Shown: positions 1-7,641 of the stretch, one piece after another
Position numbering within the stretch: position 1 is the stretch's first letter
Layout: each line of letters opens with the position of its first letter
Source of the DNA: Candidatus Gottesmanbacteria bacterium
Lineage (GTDB): Bacteria; Patescibacteriota; Microgenomatia; 2-02-FULL-39-11
DNA length: 17,266 bases
Direction: 5' to 3'
Assembly (NCBI GenBank): GCA_016204905.1
Contig: JACQJU010000101.1
Span: 1-17,266 of the forward strand
Translations under genes and position numbers: made by a program
The notes under the pieces: model-generated
What the model was told of the DNA's origin: nothing
Database searches by the model: none
Seen by the model: the letters and a program-made list of their open reading frames with translations, nothing else

Positions 1-1041
1 GAAATTTGGCCAGATGCACCCCTTTTCACCTCAGTCTATAACCCGCAAAAAGCCCAGTGGGCCAAAGTATTTCCTAAAATTTATTACTCTTTCTTACAAA
101 AATTTCCCTTTGCTTCTAATCACCATGAGTTTTACCCTTTCCTGATGCCTCTGGCATTCGAATCTTTTGATTTTGACCAATTTGATGTCGTTATCTCGCT
201 TACATCTGAGGCCGCCAAAGGTATTTTGACCAAGCCCAAAACGCTCCATATTTGCTATTGTCTCACCCCCACCCGTTACCTCTGGAGTGGCGCTTCACAT
301 TACAGAAGATCAGCTTATTTTGGTCTAGCTACTCCCTTTTTGAAATTTCTTTACCCTTTCATAACTACTAAATTGCGCCTCTGGGATCAAATCGCCTCAA
401 ATAGGCCTGATTACTTTATCTCTATCTCCCAAAACGTAGCATCATGAGTAAAAAAATATTATCAAAAAGATTCAACCATCATTTATCCTCCAGTGGATAC
501 AAATCTATTCAAAGGCGCAAAATATAGCAATAAAGCCGACTATTTCCTCATAGTTTCTAGGCTCGTATCCTATAAGGGAATTAATCTAGCAATTGAAGCC
601 TTTAATACCCTTGGTTGGCCTCTTATAATCATTGGATCAGGAAGAGAAAAAAAAGATCTGCAAAACATTGCCAAATCCAACATCACCTTTATTACCCCTC
701 ATTTGACAGATAGCGATCTTTTGACTTACTATCAAAATTGTCGCGCACTTATCTTTCCCGGGTCAGAAGATTTAGGTTTGACACCCATTGAGGCACAAGC
801 AGTCGGCAAACCCGTGATCGCACTACGAAGCGGAGGAACTTTGGAAACCATAAAAGAAGGAATTTCCGGAGAATTTTTTGATCATCCAAATATTGAGTCA
901 CTTATACAAACCCTCCGCCTATTTGATAAAAAAGATTATAATAGTATTAATATAAGAAAAGGCGTTTTAAAGTTTGATAAAGAAATTTTCAAAAAAGCTT
1001 TTAAAAATATAGTCTATACTCAATTAGCCAAATTAGACTAA
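1..1041 (+). pseudogene. GT4-family glycosyltransferase, 5'-partial, interrupted by an in-frame TGA
   Basis: The reading frame is open from the first base to the TAA at 1039-1041 except for one TGA at 445-447. Both halves belong to one protein. The N-terminal half carries a stretch typical of ALG2/mannosyltransferase-like GT4 enzymes (LHICYCLTPTRYLW). The C-terminal half is a GT-B nucleotide-sugar domain with a VSRLVSYKG motif, IIGSGREKKDL, and an EX7E motif (EDLGLTPIE) in front of AVGKPVIALRSGG. The residues around the stop read SQNVAS-stop-VKKYY and continue into IIYPPVD, matching the family linker with no gap, so nothing else is missing. Relatives often have Arg or Lys near that position, and CGA to TGA is a single transition. 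The enzyme would transfer a sugar from a nucleotide donor to a lipid-linked glycan at the cytoplasmic membrane face, which fits the genes that follow. The gene starts before the window. It may be a nonsense-mutated gene, a recoded or read-through stop, or a sequence error; the GTG at 493 is not a convincing separate start. Confidence 0.8.
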
Positions 1042-1050
1042 TCTAACTAT

Positions 1051-2133
1051 ATGAAAGCCATAATATTTGCCGGAGGCGTAGGAACCAGACTTTGGCCTTT
1101 GTCACGGAAAAAATCACCCAAACAGTTCGAAAAAGTTATCGGTGATAAATCCACCTTAGAATTAGCCACAGAGCGATTATTGCCTGATATAAACTGGCCA
1201 GATATCTATATCGCCACAGGCCAAAGGTATTCATCTCTAGTACAAAAACAGCTCCCCAAACTACCACCAGAAAACATAATCGGTGAACCAGAGATGAAAG
1301 ATGTTGGCCCAGCTGTAGGCCTAGTAACCGCTCTTTTAGTCAAAAAGTTCCCCAAAGAACCAATAGTTATCCTCTGGTGCGATCATATAGTCAAAAAAGA
1401 AGAATTATTCCGTAAAATATTAAAAACAGCTGAAAAGATCATCAAGAATCGCCTTTCTAAATTAGTTTTTATTACCCAAAAAGCCCGATTTGCCAGTCAA
1501 AATTTGGGCTGGATCGAATATGGCCAGCAAATTAAAGAAATTGACAACTGCAAAATATATTCATACCAATCGCTCTATTACCGCCCAAATTTGGAAACGG
1601 CCGAAAAATTTCTCAAAAGTGGCCATCATGCCTGGAATGTAGGCTATTTTGTTACTACCCCGGAATATCTTTGGGAACAATATAAAAGATTCCAACCTAC
1701 TCTTTTTTCAGGACTTCTAAAGATACAAAGAGATCATGGTACCAAAGATTATCAAAAAACTTTGCAAAGCATTTATAGCGCATTTGAAAAAATATCCTTT
1801 GACGATGCTATTCTTACTAAAATGGAAACAAAAGATGCTCTAGTCATACCTGAAAATCTAGAATGGAGCGACGTAGGCGCTTGGGAGGCTCTAAAAGAAG
1901 CACTCCAAACCTCGCCAGAACAAAATATTGCCCAAGGTAAAGTCCTTCTCACCGGTTCCCGAGACTCTCTGATATATAATTATACCGATGCTATGATTGT
2001 AGCCTTGGATCTCGATGGATTGCTAGTAGTCAATACACACGATGTACTCATGATTTGCCACAAAAACTCAGTGCCCAAAATCAAAAAAATTGTTGAGAGC
2101 CTTTCTGGTTCGGAAAATGACCACTTAACCTAA
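1051..2133 (+). CDS. manC: Mannose-1-phosphate guanylyltransferase (GDP-mannose pyrophosphorylase)
   Basis: This enzyme makes GDP-mannose from GTP and mannose 1-phosphate in the cytoplasm, supplying mannosyl and derived sugars for surface glycans. The 360-residue protein opens with the nucleotidyltransferase signature at residues 7-26 (AGGVGTRLWPLSR, then PKQF). It also has a DHIV segment near residue 110 for metal and sugar-phosphate binding, an HAWNVGYF stretch typical of the sugar-binding half, and an EWSDVGAWEAL motif. The length matches the guanylyltransferase core alone, so the C-terminal phosphomannose isomerase domain of bifunctional ManC/AlgA proteins is absent. The usual Pro-Ala/Ser before Asp-His is replaced by Trp-Cys. 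The gene begins 9 nt after the glycosyltransferase stop and ends 3 nt before the sugar transferase start, which suggests co-transcription. Another hexose-1-phosphate substrate cannot be excluded, but the GTRLWPLSR and PKQF pair is characteristic of mannose enzymes. Confidence 0.9.
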   Translation: MKAIIFAGGVGTRLWPLSRKKSPKQFEKVIGDKSTLELATERLLPDINWPDIYIATGQRYSSLVQKQLPKLPPENIIGEPEMKDVGPAVGLVTALLVKKFPKEPIVILWCDHIVKKEELFRKILKTAEKIIKNRLSKLVFITQKARFASQNLGWIEYGQQIKEIDNCKIYSYQSLYYRPNLETAEKFLKSGHHAWNVGYFVTTPEYLWEQYKRFQPTLFSGLLKIQRDHGTKDYQKTLQSIYSAFEKISFDDAILTKMETKDALVIPENLEWSDVGAWEALKEALQTSPEQNIAQGKVLLTGSRDSLIYNYTDAMIVALDLDGLLVVNTHDVLMICHKNSVPKIKKIVESLSGSENDHLT

Positions 2134-2136
2134 ATT

Positions 2137-2796
2137 ATGTCTATGACAAAAGGTGATTCCTATGACTCTACATTAAAAAGATTTTTGGATGTTATAGGGT
2201 CCATAGTATTACTCATCATATTTTTTCCAATCTGTTTGGCTGTGGCTATCACTATCAAGCTAGATTCCCCAGGACCAGTCTTTGCCGATACCCCAGAGAG
2301 GGTAGGTAAAAATGGTAAATTATTTAAAATGTTAAAATTTCGTTCCATGATAATAAATGCTCATGATATGTTGAGAGTTGATCCTGGTTTTAAGACATTA
2401 TATGAACAATACAAAAGGAATAGTTATAAATTAAAAGAAGATCCCAGGGTTACCAAGGCAGGCAAATTTATACGTAAACATTCATTGGATGAAATACCCC
2501 AACTCATCAACATTCTAAAAGGAGATATGAGTTTGGTTGGTCCCAGAGCCTATTATCCGGATGAACTTACGGATCAACAAATAAAATATCCCCATACCAA
2601 ATCTTTAGTCAAAAAAGTACTTTCTATAAAACCAGGTATTACTGGCTATTGGCAAGTATCAGGTAGAAGTGAGGTAAATTTTGATAAAAGAATAGCCATG
2701 GATGCTGCATATGTTGCCAAAAGATCATTGCTTTATGACTTAAAAATACTCCTGATTACTCCTTGGGCGATGATTACTGGAAAGGGCGCTGTCTAA
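2137..2796 (+). CDS. Polyprenyl-phosphate sugar phosphotransferase (initiating glycosyltransferase)
   Basis: This is a monotopic phosphoglycosyltransferase of the bacterial sugar transferase family (WbaP/PglC C-terminal type). It moves a sugar 1-phosphate from a nucleotide sugar to undecaprenyl phosphate, the first membrane step of surface polysaccharide assembly. At 219 residues it matches the minimal catalytic form. A hydrophobic membrane-entering helix spans about residues 17-41. It is followed by DSPGPVF (43-49), KMLKFRSM (64-71), the catalytic Asp-Glu dyad in HSLDEIPQL (D118-E119), GDMSLVGPRA (129-138), and KPGITGYWQVSGR (165-177). The start ATG at 2137 follows manC by 3 nt; an ATG at 2143 in the same frame would remove only two residues. 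The donor sugar cannot be read from the sequence. The neighbouring manC makes a mannose-containing repeat plausible without showing that mannose is the first sugar. Confidence 0.92.
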   Translation: MSMTKGDSYDSTLKRFLDVIGSIVLLIIFFPICLAVAITIKLDSPGPVFADTPERVGKNGKLFKMLKFRSMIINAHDMLRVDPGFKTLYEQYKRNSYKLKEDPRVTKAGKFIRKHSLDEIPQLINILKGDMSLVGPRAYYPDELTDQQIKYPHTKSLVKKVLSIKPGITGYWQVSGRSEVNFDKRIAMDAAYVAKRSLLYDLKILLITPWAMITGKGAV

Positions 2797-2798
2797 AG

Positions 2799-2828
2799 TT
2801 GCAATTTAAAAGACGATCGGTATACAAT
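2799..2828 (+). promoter_or_regulatory. Promoter for the DUF4012 gene (near-leaderless)
   Basis: A TTGCAA -35-like box (2799-2804) and a TACAAT -10 box (2823-2828) are separated by 18 nt. Transcription would start near 2835, only about 7 nt before the ATG at 2842. No Shine-Dalgarno sequence is visible there. This is a match by eye to the sigma-70-type consensus, without expression data. Confidence 0.55.
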
Positions 2829-2841
2829 TGAATAATTACTT

Positions 2842-4764
2842 ATGACCGACGGATTCGCTAAGATAAATCTTGAAGAAAATACCAAAAAACCCGTGGTTGT
2901 GGAAAAAAAGATGAAATTACCCAAAAAATATCTCAAACTGATTGCTATTTTACTTGTTATTTTTGGTGGATTTCTCATCGTAACACTTATTTTGGCAAGA
3001 GACTTTTATAACTCTCTGAAAGTAACTATATCAGATGGCAAAAATGTATCTGCTGCTGTAAAATCCCAAAATATAGAAGAAGCCGAAAAAGGACTAAAAA
3101 AGCTGCAAGTAGACCTTGTTCAAAATCAAGAGAAATATAATCGCCTTGCTTATTTTAAATTTATTCCCTTAGCTAATCTTTATTATGAAGATGGTGCCAG
3201 GGTCTTAAGAGCTGGTAGCAATGGTATTGATGCTGGCCTTATAGCCATAGAATCACTCCTTCCGTACTCTGATCTTCTCGGTCTCAAAGGCAAAGGAACA
3301 TTCGTCGGTGGTTCTGCAGATGAGCGTATCCAAACAGCCGTAAAAACTTTCGATAAAGTGACACCAAGACTGAAAGATATTAGTTCTAAAATTGAGCTGA
3401 TCCAAAAAGATCTCGATGATATCGACCCCAACCGTTATCCCCAAAAAGTAGGCAAAACAGTCATTCGGAGTCGGCTTATATCCACTAGAAATATTTTCGA
3501 TGAAACCGCCAATCTCTTTATAAATGCACGTCCTTTATTGGAAGAACTACCAAAAGTTTTGGGAGAACCCGATGAGAAACGCTACCTCATAATTTTCCAA
3601 AACGACGCAGAAAGGCGAGCAACAGGTGGATTTATAACAGCCTACGCCGTCTTTAAAATTAAGGGCGGAAAATTGATCGTAGAAAGATCAGACGATATTT
3701 ACAAGCTAGACGAATCTAAATCAAAAAAATTTCCCGCTCCTCCAGAAATCCTTACCTATCATAAAAACGTCTTTACACTTGAACTAAGAGATAGCAATCT
3801 TTCCCCGGATTTTATAAAGTCAATGAAAAAATTCGAGGAAATATTATCCACAGTTAATGGATTTCCCAAATATGACGGTATTATCGCTATTGATACTCAT
3901 GTTCTAGTCGAGTCTATGAAAATATTAGGATCTATTCCTGCTTACGGTACCAATTTCACGGCAGAAAATGATAAAAGGTGTGATTGCCCCAATGTTGTCT
4001 ATGAACTCGAGCTTTATGCTGATAAACCAGCTGCCTATGTAAAGGGCTCACGTAAAGATATTATAGGCGTTTTACTCTACCAGATTATGCAAAAAGCCTT
4101 AGGAATATCTCCTTCTCAATATTGGGGTCGATTATTTCAGATGGCTATTTCTGAAATGGAGCAAAAACATATATTATTCTATCTCCATGATCCCAAATCA
4201 CAAGGAGGTCTCGAAGCTCTCAACTTTTCCGGGAAAATTAAAGATATCGAAGGTAATTATCTCCATATAAACAATGTCAACTTTGCCGGCGCCAAGTCCA
4301 ATCTCTTTGTGGAAGAATTTGTCAAATACGACCTTTCGAGAGATAAAGATGGTTTAGGTACAGTGACGCTAACTCTAGATTACAAAAATCCAGCTCCCCC
4401 CTCCGATTGTGGTCTCGAATCAGGAGGCTTATGTCTCAATGGACTTCTCAGAAACTGGATCAGAGTCTATGTACCCAAAGGATCTAAACTTCTTGATTTT
4501 AAAGGCTCCGAAAAGGATGTCAAGACCTATGAGGATTTAGGCAAAACAGTTTTTGAGGGTTTCTTCACCGTTAAACCTCAGGGTGCATCTCAAGCCATAG
4601 TCCGTTACAAATTGCCCACAAAAATTGAAAAAGGAAAAAATGATATACTGCTTATCCAAAAACAACCTGGTACTGATGATAATGAATATGAAATCCTAAT
4701 AAATGGCAAAAGTGTCGAAAAATTTCCCCTTATCAAAGATCACGAGGTGAAAATTAAGATCTAA
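2842..4764 (+). CDS. DUF4012 family membrane-anchored protein
   Basis: The 640-residue protein has a short basic cytoplasmic N-terminus, one membrane segment at about residues 31-51, and a large extracytoplasmic part. Residues about 60-240 contain alternating helical stretches rich in Lys, Glu and Asp, followed by the DUF4012 signature at about 245-275 (KRYLIIFQNDAERRATGGF, then AYAVFK). DUF4012 has no established biochemical role. In Microgenomates and other bacteria it often lies near glycosyltransferases and sugar transferases, as here, and I infer a role in assembling or anchoring surface polysaccharide. The exposed domain has Cys pairs (CDC near residue 385, and two Cys about ten residues apart near residue 530) that could form disulfides. 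The gene has its own promoter just upstream and is followed with no gap by recO. The start is the first ATG and leaves a normal membrane anchor. Confidence 0.85.
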   Translation: MTDGFAKINLEENTKKPVVVEKKMKLPKKYLKLIAILLVIFGGFLIVTLILARDFYNSLKVTISDGKNVSAAVKSQNIEEAEKGLKKLQVDLVQNQEKYNRLAYFKFIPLANLYYEDGARVLRAGSNGIDAGLIAIESLLPYSDLLGLKGKGTFVGGSADERIQTAVKTFDKVTPRLKDISSKIELIQKDLDDIDPNRYPQKVGKTVIRSRLISTRNIFDETANLFINARPLLEELPKVLGEPDEKRYLIIFQNDAERRATGGFITAYAVFKIKGGKLIVERSDDIYKLDESKSKKFPAPPEILTYHKNVFTLELRDSNLSPDFIKSMKKFEEILSTVNGFPKYDGIIAIDTHVLVESMKILGSIPAYGTNFTAENDKRCDCPNVVYELELYADKPAAYVKGSRKDIIGVLLYQIMQKALGISPSQYWGRLFQMAISEMEQKHILFYLHDPKSQGGLEALNFSGKIKDIEGNYLHINNVNFAGAKSNLFVEEFVKYDLSRDKDGLGTVTLTLDYKNPAPPSDCGLESGGLCLNGLLRNWIRVYVPKGSKLLDFKGSEKDVKTYEDLGKTVFEGFFTVKPQGASQAIVRYKLPTKIEKGKNDILLIQKQPGTDDNEYEILINGKSVEKFPLIKDHEVKIKI

Positions 4765-5322
4765 GTGTTATCCTCATATAAAACAGAAGGTATAGTCATC
4801 AAGAGATCCAATTTCTCTGAAGTGGATAAAATAATAACTATTTTTACCAGAAATCATGGCAAACTAAAAATACTCGCCAAAGGAGTCAGAAAGATCAAAA
4901 GCAGACGCGCTCCCCATATAGAACTTTTTAATTATGTCAGGGTGTTTCTTCATCATGGAAGAAATTTTGATATCCTTACTGAAGCCGAAAGTATCGAAAC
5001 CTATGGCTTTATGAAAAAAAACCTCAAGAAAATTACTACCGCTTATTATCTTTCCGAATTAGTAGATGATCTTTGCCCAGAAGGTCAAGAACATAATAAT
5101 ATTTTATTCCATCTAAGAGAAGAATTTCGCCATCTAAATAGCCAAAATTTTACTGCCCTGCAAAAAACTATCGACGATTTTAGTCTGATGATAATAACAG
5201 AATTGGGTTTTTTACCTAAGAATCAAATACTCATAGGCCAAGATTTGCGCCTATTTATAGAACAAATAATTGAAAAACGATTAAAAACCAACCAATTATT
5301 GACTAGGATTCAACAAAAGTAG
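4765..5322 (+). CDS. recO: DNA repair protein RecO, short form
   Basis: RecO helps load RecA at single-stranded gaps, binding DNA and SSB in the RecF(O)R pathway. The N-terminus (YKTEGIVIKRSNFSEVDKIITIFTRNHGKLKILAKGVRK) is the typical RecO OB-fold, covering about residues 1-80. The rest is a helical domain that includes AYYLSELVDDL and a DDFSLMIITELGFLP stretch matching the RecO C-terminal helical core. At 185 residues it is shorter than the roughly 240-250 of well-studied RecO proteins. It has a single Cys, so it lacks the four-Cys zinc finger seen in many relatives. The start is a GTG immediately after the DUF4012 stop codon, chosen because it places the conserved YKTEGIV segment at the usual distance from the N-terminus. 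No good Shine-Dalgarno lies at normal spacing (GAGGTG sits 15 nt away), so translation may be coupled to the upstream gene. Confidence 0.85.
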   Translation: MLSSYKTEGIVIKRSNFSEVDKIITIFTRNHGKLKILAKGVRKIKSRRAPHIELFNYVRVFLHHGRNFDILTEAESIETYGFMKKNLKKITTAYYLSELVDDLCPEGQEHNNILFHLREEFRHLNSQNFTALQKTIDDFSLMIITELGFLPKNQILIGQDLRLFIEQIIEKRLKTNQLLTRIQQK

Positions 5323-5328
5323 TATAGT
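5299..5328 (+). promoter_or_regulatory. Promoter for glycyl-tRNA synthetase gene, inside the end of recO
   Basis: TTGACT (5299-5304) and TATAGT (5323-5328) are spaced by 18 nt, a strong match to the vegetative promoter consensus. The expected start of transcription, near 5335, is about 5 nt before the ATG at 5340, so the mRNA would be essentially leaderless. No Shine-Dalgarno is present. Confidence 0.65.
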
Positions 5329-5339
5329 TTGATCTAAAT

Positions 5340-6629
5340 ATGGATTTGATGGAAAAAATTGTCTCACTAGCCAAAAGAAGAGGATTTGTCTATCCCAGTA
5401 GTGAAATATATGGCGGCTTCTCTGGCTTCTGGGATTTTGGACCATTAGGTGTTGAATTAAAAAATAATCTCAAATCAATATGGTGGGAAGAATTTGTGCA
5501 GTCCCATGATGAAATTTTTGGATTGGATAGTTCCATCATTATGAACCCTAAAATATGGGAAGCATCAGGACATACAGGAAGCGGTTTTACAGATCCCTTA
5601 AGAGAATGTAAGAATTGCCATCACCGGTTTCGTTCTGATGATTTAAAAACCTTAGCCTGTCCCGATTGTGGGGGCCAGTTAACTGAAGAAAAGAAGTTCA
5701 ATATATTAGTCAAAACATATATAGGACCAGTAGAAGATAAATCTGCCTTAGCCTATTTACGCGGAGAAACAGCTCAGGCGATTTTTGTAAATTTTAATAA
5801 TATAATTGATAGCTTTCATCCCCAAATACCATTTGGAATAGCTCAAATAGGAAAAGCCTTTAGAAACGAGATTACTCCTGGTAATTTTTTCTTCCGTTCA
5901 CGTGAATTTGAACAAATGGAATTAGAGTATTTCATCGAACCTATTGAAGATGAAAAGATGTTTAAATATTGGAGATCATATTGTCTAGGTTTTTTACATG
6001 GCTTAGGACTCAATCCGGACAATTTACGCTTTTACGATCACCCCAAAGAAAAACTCTCCCATTATTCCAAAGGTACCACTGATATAGAGTATCATTTTCC
6101 CTTCGGTTGGTCAGAATTATGGGGTATAGCCCGAAGAGGAAATTATGATTTATCCAAGCACACTAAATATTCTGGTAAAAAACTTATCTATAAAAATCCC
6201 ACAACTAACCAAGAGATTGTGCCCTATGTTATAGAACCATCGGTTGGTGTAGACAGGCTTATTCTGGCAATACTGATTGATGCATTTTTTGAGGAAGAAA
6301 AAAGAGTTGTGCTTAGGCTTTCTCCCAAACTTGCTCCCTTTAAAGTAGCTGTTTTTCCATTGGTTTCAAATAAAGAAGAATTAGTGGAAAAAGCGAGGAT
6401 TGTTTATCAAGATTTAAGAAAAAACCTGATGGTGGCCTGGGATGACAGAGGAAACATTGGCAAGCGCTATTTTGCCCAAGATGAAATCGGCACTCCCTGG
6501 TGCGTGACTATTGACTACGATACACTAAAAGATGATACTGTTACTATCCGGGATAGAGATACTACTAAACAGATAAGAGAAAAAGTATCAAGTTTAAATA
6601 GTTATTTTCAAAAAAAACTGGAGGATTAA
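5340..6629 (+). CDS. glyQS: Glycyl-tRNA synthetase, class II dimeric type
   Basis: This enzyme charges tRNA-Gly with glycine in the cytoplasm. The 429-residue protein is the single-chain (alpha2) type also found in archaea, eukaryotes and many bacteria, not the two-subunit alpha/beta type of E. coli. The N-terminal FVYPSSEIYGGFSGFWDFGPLG (about 17-37) and the SGHTGSGFTDP segment are diagnostic. Motif 2 lies around residues 168-195 (FRNEI, then FRSREFEQMELEYF) and motif 3 is in EPSVGVDRLILAIL. The C-terminal hundred residues form an anticodon-binding domain, including AWDDRGNIGKRYFAQDEIGTP. An insertion with two CxxC pairs (C90/C93 and C107/C110) looks like a small zinc ribbon. Its promoter lies within recO and its end carries the ribosome binding site of the next gene. 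An alternative ATG three codons downstream would make little difference. Confidence 0.96.
   Translation: MDLMEKIVSLAKRRGFVYPSSEIYGGFSGFWDFGPLGVELKNNLKSIWWEEFVQSHDEIFGLDSSIIMNPKIWEASGHTGSGFTDPLRECKNCHHRFRSDDLKTLACPDCGGQLTEEKKFNILVKTYIGPVEDKSALAYLRGETAQAIFVNFNNIIDSFHPQIPFGIAQIGKAFRNEITPGNFFFRSREFEQMELEYFIEPIEDEKMFKYWRSYCLGFLHGLGLNPDNLRFYDHPKEKLSHYSKGTTDIEYHFPFGWSELWGIARRGNYDLSKHTKYSGKKLIYKNPTTNQEIVPYVIEPSVGVDRLILAILIDAFFEEEKRVVLRLSPKLAPFKVAVFPLVSNKEELVEKARIVYQDLRKNLMVAWDDRGNIGKRYFAQDEIGTPWCVTIDYDTLKDDTVTIRDRDTTKQIREKVSSLNSYFQKKLED
6619..6624 (+). promoter_or_regulatory. Shine-Dalgarno site deciding the TTG start at 6631
   Basis: TGGAGG ends 6 nt before the TTG codon, inside the last codons of glyQS. 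It is one of the few clear Shine-Dalgarno sites on the + strand and supports a TTG start. Confidence 0.7.
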
Positions 6630-6630
6630 C

Positions 6631-7104
6631 TTGCCCAAACTAAAAAAATTTCACTTTATAATTATAGGCGTTGTTTTAACACTTCTTGTCATCGGATTTC
6701 TGACATTCAAAAATCTCAATTCATCAGAGGTTAACGAAACCGACGATCTTGCCACCCCTACAGAAGCCTTACCCACCATAGATTCTAGCGTAGTTGTCGA
6801 TCTAGATTTTACTGCTAATAAAAAATCCATGATTTTAACTATTTCCAATATTCCCGAGGGCACAGAAACGATTGACTACGAGATTTCTTATCTTACAGGC
6901 GAAGGCCTTCCCAAAGGTAATATCGGCAGTCTAAAAGTTGAAGGAAAGAGTGAAGTCAAGAGAAGTGGAGAAGAGCTCACGCTTGGTACATGCTCGAGAG
7001 GTAAATGTGTCTATTATGAAGGTGTCACCAAAGTAAGTTTATCTCTCAAATTCAAAAAATCCGATGGCTCCGCCGCCATCTTCCAAAAAGACTACGATCT
7101 CTAG
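6631..7104 (+). CDS. Small membrane-anchored extracytoplasmic protein, function unknown
   Basis: This 157-residue protein has a basic N-terminus, a single hydrophobic helix at about residues 8-26, then a Ser/Thr/Asp/Glu/Pro-rich linker to about residue 52 and a beta-rich folded domain to the end. A C-x4-C pair (CSRGKC, near residues 123-128) could form a disulfide outside the cell. I recall similar small anchored proteins from Microgenomates genomes but cannot name a family. Translation starts at TTG: TGGAGG at 6619-6624 lies 6 nt upstream, and this start gives a complete membrane anchor with no better ATG. The gene follows glyQS by 1 nt and is probably co-transcribed with it, but the link to tRNA charging is probably only positional. 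It converges on the - strand genes that follow. Confidence 0.75.
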   Translation: MPKLKKFHFIIIGVVLTLLVIGFLTFKNLNSSEVNETDDLATPTEALPTIDSSVVVDLDFTANKKSMILTISNIPEGTETIDYEISYLTGEGLPKGNIGSLKVEGKSEVKRSGEELTLGTCSRGKCVYYEGVTKVSLSLKFKKSDGSAAIFQKDYDL

Positions 7105-7111
7105 TCTCCAC

Positions 7112-7170
7112 AAAAAATCCCACATGCTAAGAAAACGACCATAACGGTCAATCCTCCTAGCAGAGGTGGG
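7112..7170 (-). terminator. Rho-independent-type terminator of the - strand gene pair
   Basis: Read on the - strand, CCCAC and TGCTA (7166-7170, 7158-7162) pair with TAGCA and GTGGG (7125-7129, 7119-7123) around a small internal bulge, and the stem is followed directly by A and six T (7112-7118). A second small hairpin (GACC/GGTC, 7137-7149) sits in the loop. It lies just downstream of the stop codon at 7199-7201, where a terminator is expected. The long branched loop lowers confidence. Confidence 0.5.
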
Positions 7171-7198
7171 TTCTTGCTACGATGATCTTGCGGAAGAT

Positions 7199-7591
7199 TT
7201 AGCGGTTTCTGCCGAGTACCTCAACGAGCCCAACGTCGTGAACTCTGTAATAGCAGTTCTTGCTAACGACAAAGATGTCGTAGTAGGTACCCTCGATATG
7301 TACTGCACCGAAGTTATCGGGAGAAACCAACGTACCGCTAGATCTAAGCCATTCGATGAGCTTAGTTTCTGCTTCTCCTGACGAATGTACACGATTTGGC
7401 GTTTGGACTTCACCCACTTGGCGATTATGTCCAACCCAGTAGAGTTTTTGTTCATCTCCGCCAGGCGGTATCAGTGCAAACAGCCAGCTTGTGTGCTCGG
7501 CATCTTCTGTGACGGCGTCCAGATGAAGCTTTTGTCCTTTGGGGACGTTCAGGTACTTCCGCAGATACTCTCTTGCGGTTTGAGCGTTCAT
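7199..7591 (-). CDS. Unrecognised small soluble protein
   Basis: The predicted product has 130 residues, no signal peptide and no membrane segment, and is probably cytoplasmic. I do not recognise the family. A helical N-terminus (AQTAREYLRKYLN) is followed by what looks like an alternating alpha/beta domain with a PPGGDE loop, a central helix (GEAETKLIEWLRSSG) and beta strands rich in aromatics near the end (GTYYDIFVV, CYYRVHDVG). The start ATG is strongly supported by AAGGAGGTGA on the - strand 6 nt upstream. It is the second gene of a - strand pair, 50 nt after the membrane protein gene, and runs toward the + strand genes before it. Local GC is visibly higher than in the neighbours (31 of 60 bases in 7201-7260, against 19 of 60 in 6661-6720), which suggests acquired DNA. 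That the frame is real is inferred from the start signal, the terminator and the plausible composition. Confidence 0.65.
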   Translation of the reverse strand: MNAQTAREYLRKYLNVPKGQKLHLDAVTEDAEHTSWLFALIPPGGDEQKLYWVGHNRQVGEVQTPNRVHSSGEAETKLIEWLRSSGTLVSPDNFGAVHIEGTYYDIFVVSKNCYYRVHDVGLVEVLGRNR

Positions 7592-7597
7592 TTTTTC

Positions 7598-7607
7598 TCA
7601 CCTCCTT
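7598..7607 (-). promoter_or_regulatory. Near-perfect Shine-Dalgarno for the 130-residue gene
   Basis: AAGGAGGTGA on the - strand, complementary to the 16S rRNA 3' end over its full length, lies 6 nt from the ATG at 7591. It is far stronger than the sites of most + strand genes here. Confidence 0.75.
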
Positions 7608-7619
7608 TCCTCTTGGATT

Positions 7620-7633
7620 TTTTGGAGAGGGCG
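7620..7633. repeat. 14-bp inverted repeat, left copy
   Basis: TTTTGGAGAGGGCG is the exact reverse complement of the sequence at 8104-8117. The two copies bracket the small membrane protein gene. This copy is downstream of that gene's stop codon, between the two - strand genes. Confidence 0.7.
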
Positions 7634-7641
7634 TTTTGGGT

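Noticed and set aside
493..1041. A separate short glycosyltransferase gene starting at GTG 493
   Set aside because: The frame continues from the upstream half, and the residues before 493 (VKKYY to IIYPPVD) are conserved family sequence. No ribosome binding site precedes the GTG, so it is the second half of one broken gene.
5898..5907. TTCACGTGAA palindrome in glyQS containing CACGTG like the 8190 and 8418 sites
   Set aside because: It lies in the conserved motif 2 coding region, lacks the CGC/GCG ends and has no symmetric outer arms.
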